Positions 60,048 through 64,000 of a stretch of 64,000 nucleotides of DNA are shown one piece after another. The notes below the pieces were generated by a model that did no database searches, was not told the DNA's origin, and saw nothing but the letters and a program-made list of their open reading frames with translations. Numbering within the stretch: the stretch's first letter is position 1; each line of letters starts with the position of its first letter. Source of the stretch: Nematostella vectensis (lineage: Eukaryota; Cnidaria; Anthozoa; Actiniaria; Edwardsiidae); the NCBI RefSeq assembly GCF_932526225.1, contig NC_064038.1, forward strand, positions 10,043,070 to 10,107,069, in the 5' to 3' direction. A program made the position numbers and the translations under genes.

Positions 60048-63000
60048 GTGTCCGCACCCCCTGCACTGACACTGATAATCACTGGTTAAAAAAAGATGAA
60101 GACGAGAATGATGATGTTAATGATTTAATAATAAATGACAATGGCGGGGCCGGTTGTTTTTTAAATGCATGGTTTAAAATATAATTTGAAGCACTCACTT
60201 CCAGTATAGGTGAGCTCTTCACCGCGATCAGCGATGCCCCATCTTTCCCAATCTAAAAGGGCGAGGATTTCCGGCCTACTCTCGTGGAAAATCGCATTAT
60301 CAAGCCTGCGGTGGACAAAGACAAGAAGTAAGGTTATGCTGTACCACGTTTAGACCCTTGTGCGATTCCAGAAAAGATCAACCCCCCCACCCCTGCCCCC
60401 AACAGGATCCCACACCCCACCCACCCCACCCAGCTTAGCGTACCTGTAATCGCCGTGCACTATAACTGTTGTCTCTTTATTTGGGATATTCTCTCGTAGC
60501 CATGATATTACTAGCTCCAGCTCAGGAATCTCATCAGTTTTGTTATCATAATACAACTTGGCATATTTCTCAATGTTTCGCTTGTAGAAGTGCCCTTTAA
60601 AGAGATGAAATTGAAGCTGGAGATAATGGAACTTCCCATAAATCCTTGCTACCTTAGTTTATTTCATAGTGATTAATTCAGAGATTCAGTCGCCCCCAAT
60701 AACCCCTGAATCTACCACTGAAGGGTACTATGTTATTTGCTTTGTTTTGTACAGCAGGGGGGTGAGGCACTATGTGCCCCCCAATATTTTCAAAAAAATT
60801 ATAAGGAATTATAAAGAATATTTTTTTAATGTTTCGAAATGTTTCTTTATTGTGCTCCCCAATCTTACGTAGCCTGCTGCGGCTCTGTGTACTGAGGCAG
60901 AACAGAAAAAACAAGTTTAAATACTATGTGGATCTGTCTGGAGAAGGAAAAGAAATTGGATGAAGGGTAAAAACAGATAAGGAGATAATAAGAGTTCAAG
61001 CCAGGACCTGGACTTTCCAGTAGGGGCTTCCACACCACACCAGAACCCATCACCCCACCACCCATGGAGTTGCAAAAGGTGCAACAGGGCACTAGGATGT
61101 TAGGATGTTAAGTTAACTTACTTTTAAATTAAGCTTGAGTCTAGGGTTGGGATGTTTGCCCAGGGTTTAAAAGTGCACACAACAAGGACATGGTTAGAAA
61201 TGTTATTTCAAGCTAGTTCTGGCAATTTCTGACAGATGTGTCACCAATCATTTCACTTACCTTTCTCATCTAAACTAATTATCCCATATTTTTCAACATC
61301 AATACTATGCAGCTGTACAAGCATTCTGATGAGGGCATCATACCTTTCTCATCTAAACTAATGATCCCATATTTTTCAACATCAATACTATGCAACTGTA
61401 CAAGCATTCTGTTAAGGGCATCATACCTTTCTCATCTAAACTAATGATCCCATATTTTTCAACATCAATACTATGCAGCTGTACAAGCATTCTGATGAGG
61501 GCATCATACCTTTCTCATCTAAACTAATGATCCCATATTTTTCAACATCAATACTATGCAGCTGTACAAGCATTCTGATGAGGGCATCATACCTTTCTCA
61601 TCTAATCTAATGATCCCATATTTTTCAACATCAACACTATGCAGCTGTACAAGCATTCTGATGAGGGCATCATACCTTTCTCATCTAAACTAATGATCCC
61701 ATATTTTTCAACATCAATACTATGCAGCTGTACAAGCATCCTGATGAGGGCATCATAGTGGGTTCTGCGCTCATCTGGAGTCATAGCAGCCAAGGCATCA
61801 GGGGTGATAACACGGCCATGAACATACTCCATGATGTAAAATGATGAACCAAGCACGCTGCGGCAAAAAAATGTTATTTCAGCTCTGGCATGTATAAGCA
61901 AGGAGGGGGGAAGTTGAGGTGTAGGTAACAGATGATAAAAACCCCTCACATTCCTCATAAACCCTCACAGTATTGTGTGATGAAATCCATGTAACATCAT
62001 ACTAGGTGGAAAAATGGCATAAACAGATATTGACTGTGATTCAAAACATCTGCACAATATCCTATGTGCAAGTGGTGACGCAAAGACAGATACTATATAT
62101 TGATACTTTTAAAAGAAAAAATGGATGGGGATGCTTTGGGAGCTGGGAGTTGTGCCCAACATCTTCACCTTGGATCTTCACAGAGAGCTAACACATCTGG
62201 CACTGGGATACCTGTTGGTTTGAGGGCTTTCATGATACTGTGAAAAAAATAATGAGCTAAAAAAGAGGCTAGAAAGCTATTTCATATACTCCCAAGGACA
62301 TGGCAAGTGAAGAGATTGACCTATCCCAGTAGTGGATCTAGGGGAAGGTTTAGGGGGTTTTAGACCACACTTGTGTTGCTAAGGGAAAAAATACAGCATA
62401 CTCCTCTTTGTGGGGGCATGTTCCAAACCATCTCAAGGGAGTAGAGGAGTACCAGCATGGATGATATGGTACAATATTTCCTTCCTTGGGAATTTTTTTC
62501 CACCTAAACACTCTCTCATTTCATCAATAGAATCTGTAAAAGTCAGAAAGCTGAATGCAACGACGAAAGTTGACCTCTCCCCTGTGTCATTTTGTCAATG
62601 TGTCATTGTATCCCCCTGCAGCGAAAAGCTAGATCTGCCACTGTCCTTTTACTCCCGCCAACCGATGAGGCAGACAACAGAAAGGTGCGCTTGAGGGCCC
62701 CCCTTATACAACAGACTATCACCCCAAACCTTGTGACACATAGTCAATTTACCAGCCATAGCAGACATAGGCATCAGTTTTTCCAAAAGACAAGATTGAT
62801 ATGTGTGGTACCTGTATTCATGCTTCATCCCATGGCAAAATGGAATGATCTGATATTTCTGTAAAAATACAAGATATTTTGTGTAAACCCTCTGTGTAAC
62901 CCCCTTGCCCTCCCTGAAATAATAATTAAATAAAAATCAAAAATCAAAAACACCTTTGCTGGCTCCATGCGTAACACCATTTTCTTGCCGCCATACTCAA

Positions 63001-63515
63001 TATAGTAAGTTGGATTACTAACACCATATCCAAACTTCCTAATGAGTGGTGGACCTGTTTCAGATAAAAATATAAGCTTAAGAATTGCTTATAAACAGAA
63101 GGGACAACAGGGTCGGATCAAGGGGGCTGAGCGAGGCCCCCCCCCCTAATTTTTCAGATATTTGGCTTGAAAATTACAAGAAAGGAAATCAATGGAAGCA
63201 CAATAGGTTTAGATTTGTCTATCGTTTGTTTGTTTTTTTTGTTTTTTTTTTTTTCAGGGATGTGTGCCATTCCATGGTTTTTCCTTTAAACTGTTCAAAG
63301 TGTTCTGAGTGATTCCCAGACATTTTCCCTTATCTCAATGCCTCCCCTCCCATTCCACTTAAGTAGAGGGTAGAAATTAGTGCATTGTAATTCACATTTT
63401 GTTTTGTTTAATACCTTCTTGGTTTAAGTTTAGGAATTTCTGTAAATATCTGACAACATTCTTAATAGGGAGTTGATGTTCTCCTTCAACTTCTATCCCA
63501 GGAAGATTGGGGTTG
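58664..63515 (-). CDS. Stand-alone phosphotransferase (APH fold) related to the ACAD10/11 N-terminal domain (5' end incomplete)
   Basis: Exons on the minus strand are 63515-63415, 63054-62954, 62858-62812, 62237-62169, 61857-61676, 60594-60444, 60305-60199, 59619-59446 and 58761-58664; all junction phases agree (about 342 residues). The sequence follows the aminoglycoside-phosphotransferase-like domain of ACAD10/11: FGYGVSNPTYYIEYGGKKMV, YSIMKALKPTGIPVPDVLAL, CEDPSVLGSSFYIMEYVHGR, catalytic HGDYRLDN (APH HGDxxxxN motif), LALLDWERWGIADR, and a C-terminal helix MATMVDSVAKGAWAAATRES before TGA. No acyl-CoA dehydrogenase domain follows, so it is a single-domain kinase-like protein. The start codon exon is missing; it may lie beyond 63515. 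Exon 5's end with its donor is repeated six times (83 bp). A second in-frame donor 18 bp downstream follows the exon ending at 59446. Confidence 0.88.
58865..58940 (-). repeat. tRNA-like sequence, probably SINE or tRNA relic
   Basis: On the minus strand, CGATTGCTCAGTGGTACAGG resembles an A box and the D-arm of a tRNA. GGGTTTAAACCC about 35 bp later sits where a B box should be, but departs from the consensus GTTCAAATC. The anticodon loop would be one base too long and the acceptor stem is not convincing, so it is not a working tRNA. Confidence 0.4.
60750..60888. mobile_element. MITE of the GTAGCAGG family, diverged
   Basis: It begins ACAGCAGGGGGGTGAGGCAC, contains AAATTATAAGGAATTATAAA, and ends GTAGCCTGCTGCGGCTCTG. 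The order of blocks matches the copies at 7864-8020 and 14705-14870. It lies in intron 5 of the phosphotransferase gene. Confidence 0.55.
61261..61760 (-). repeat. 83-bp tandem array repeating an exon end and splice donor, six copies
   Basis: On the minus strand each unit runs from TATGATGCCCTCATCAGAAT to TTAGTTTAGATGAGAAAG followed by GT. Exon-end positions are 61676, 61593, 61510, 61427, 61344 and 61261, exactly 83 bp apart. Five copies read AAAG|GTATGA; the most distal reads AAAG|GTAAGTG, the better donor. Only the first donor (61676) joins the next exon in frame without a premature stop. Confidence 0.93.
62328..62643. mobile_element. TIR element with AGTAGTGGATCTAG ends
   Basis: The left end CAGTAGTGGATCTAGGGG and the right end GCTAGATCTGCCACTG mirror each other. 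They resemble the element at 35899-36046, but the interior is longer and includes unrelated sequence. It lies between exons 3 and 4 of the phosphotransferase gene. Confidence 0.5.
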
Positions 63516-64000
63516 CTGGAAAAGATCATCAAATTTTTTGTTCATATAAATGAAAATAAATAACATAGAGACCAAAACAAGCCCATCTTTTTTTACTCAA
63601 TTACATAGCTGTCAATCCAACTTCAACAGTAATCTTGTGAAATTGGGTGTAATACAGTAAGGGCCTGGTCGCACTAGCAAGATGTTCAGGAGATGTCAGG
63701 GACATTTAGGATACGTTTGTCCCGTGACATCTACGCACTATCAGACATTGTTAAATTACGGTCGCACTGGTTGCAATATCCGCGGATTACAAGCACTAAA
63801 AATAACATCGTATGTCACTCATCTGCATTTCCTTCGCGCGTGGGAGATTCGAAGAGCAAATACTCTGCATGCTGTATGTCTGCATGTTAAGTCATGAACA
63901 GAAGAAATCTGCTGCTTTTGGATGTACCTATACATGCTACACGTGTATATACATCGTGCTGCGTTAGTGGGATGCATAGCTGTTACTTAGTTAATTGCAA
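63516..64000. other. Right edge, no exon recognised
   Basis: This should be upstream intron or promoter of the phosphotransferase gene. Short open frames around 63680-63900 have no recognisable content. Confidence 0.35.

Overview
The window is intron-rich nuclear DNA from an animal, most likely an anthozoan cnidarian (sea anemone, coral or relative). The evidence is a set of spliced animal genes with GT-AG introns, a mitochondrial ATP synthase gene in the nucleus, a secreted thrombospondin type 1 repeat protein of cnidarian style, many short inverted-repeat elements and very large minisatellites. The species cannot be fixed from sequence alone. Gene models were built by hand from splice sites and phase; each multi-exon model keeps one reading frame throughout.

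Layout, left to right. 1-165: C-terminal end of an unrecognised basic protein. 1452-2525 (+): last two exons of an HCN-type channel, with its cyclic-nucleotide-binding domain. 3150-3842: a copied fragment of that HCN exon next to a decayed Penelope-like element that still carries a hammerhead ribozyme fold. 7121-12982 (+): a three-exon class A GPCR. Its second intron holds an array of duplicated splice donors, split by a terminal-inverted-repeat element filled with a 33-bp minisatellite. Its stop codon lies inside the first unit of a 77-bp array. 15794-18525 (-): a fused HisH-HisF enzyme (HIS7) of histidine biosynthesis, unexpected in an animal. 20347-24495 (+): ATP synthase alpha, ten exons. 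25339-37020 (-): coatomer epsilon (COPE), eleven exons, with about 5 kb of 47-bp repeats and a nested 1.8-kb element in one GC-AG intron. 37299-41613 (+): a mannose-6-phosphate-receptor-like membrane protein, head to head with COPE. 44128-45919 (-): an mTERF protein. 47924-57290 (+): a nine-exon secreted TSR protein whose introns all share phase 1 and are stuffed with 27-, 40- and 67-bp arrays. 58664-63515 (-): a stand-alone phosphotransferase related to the N-terminal domain of ACAD10/11, in which an exon end with its splice donor is repeated six times.

The genes do not form one pathway; they are mostly housekeeping genes in alternating orientation, some sharing promoter regions. The striking shared theme is tandem amplification seeded at gene boundaries. 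Arrays start at exon/intron junctions in the GPCR and the phosphotransferase gene, and at stop codons in the GPCR and the receptor-like gene. In both junction cases the first donor is the one that keeps the frame, reading past it meets a stop within the next unit, and the most distal copy has the better consensus donor (GTAAGTG).
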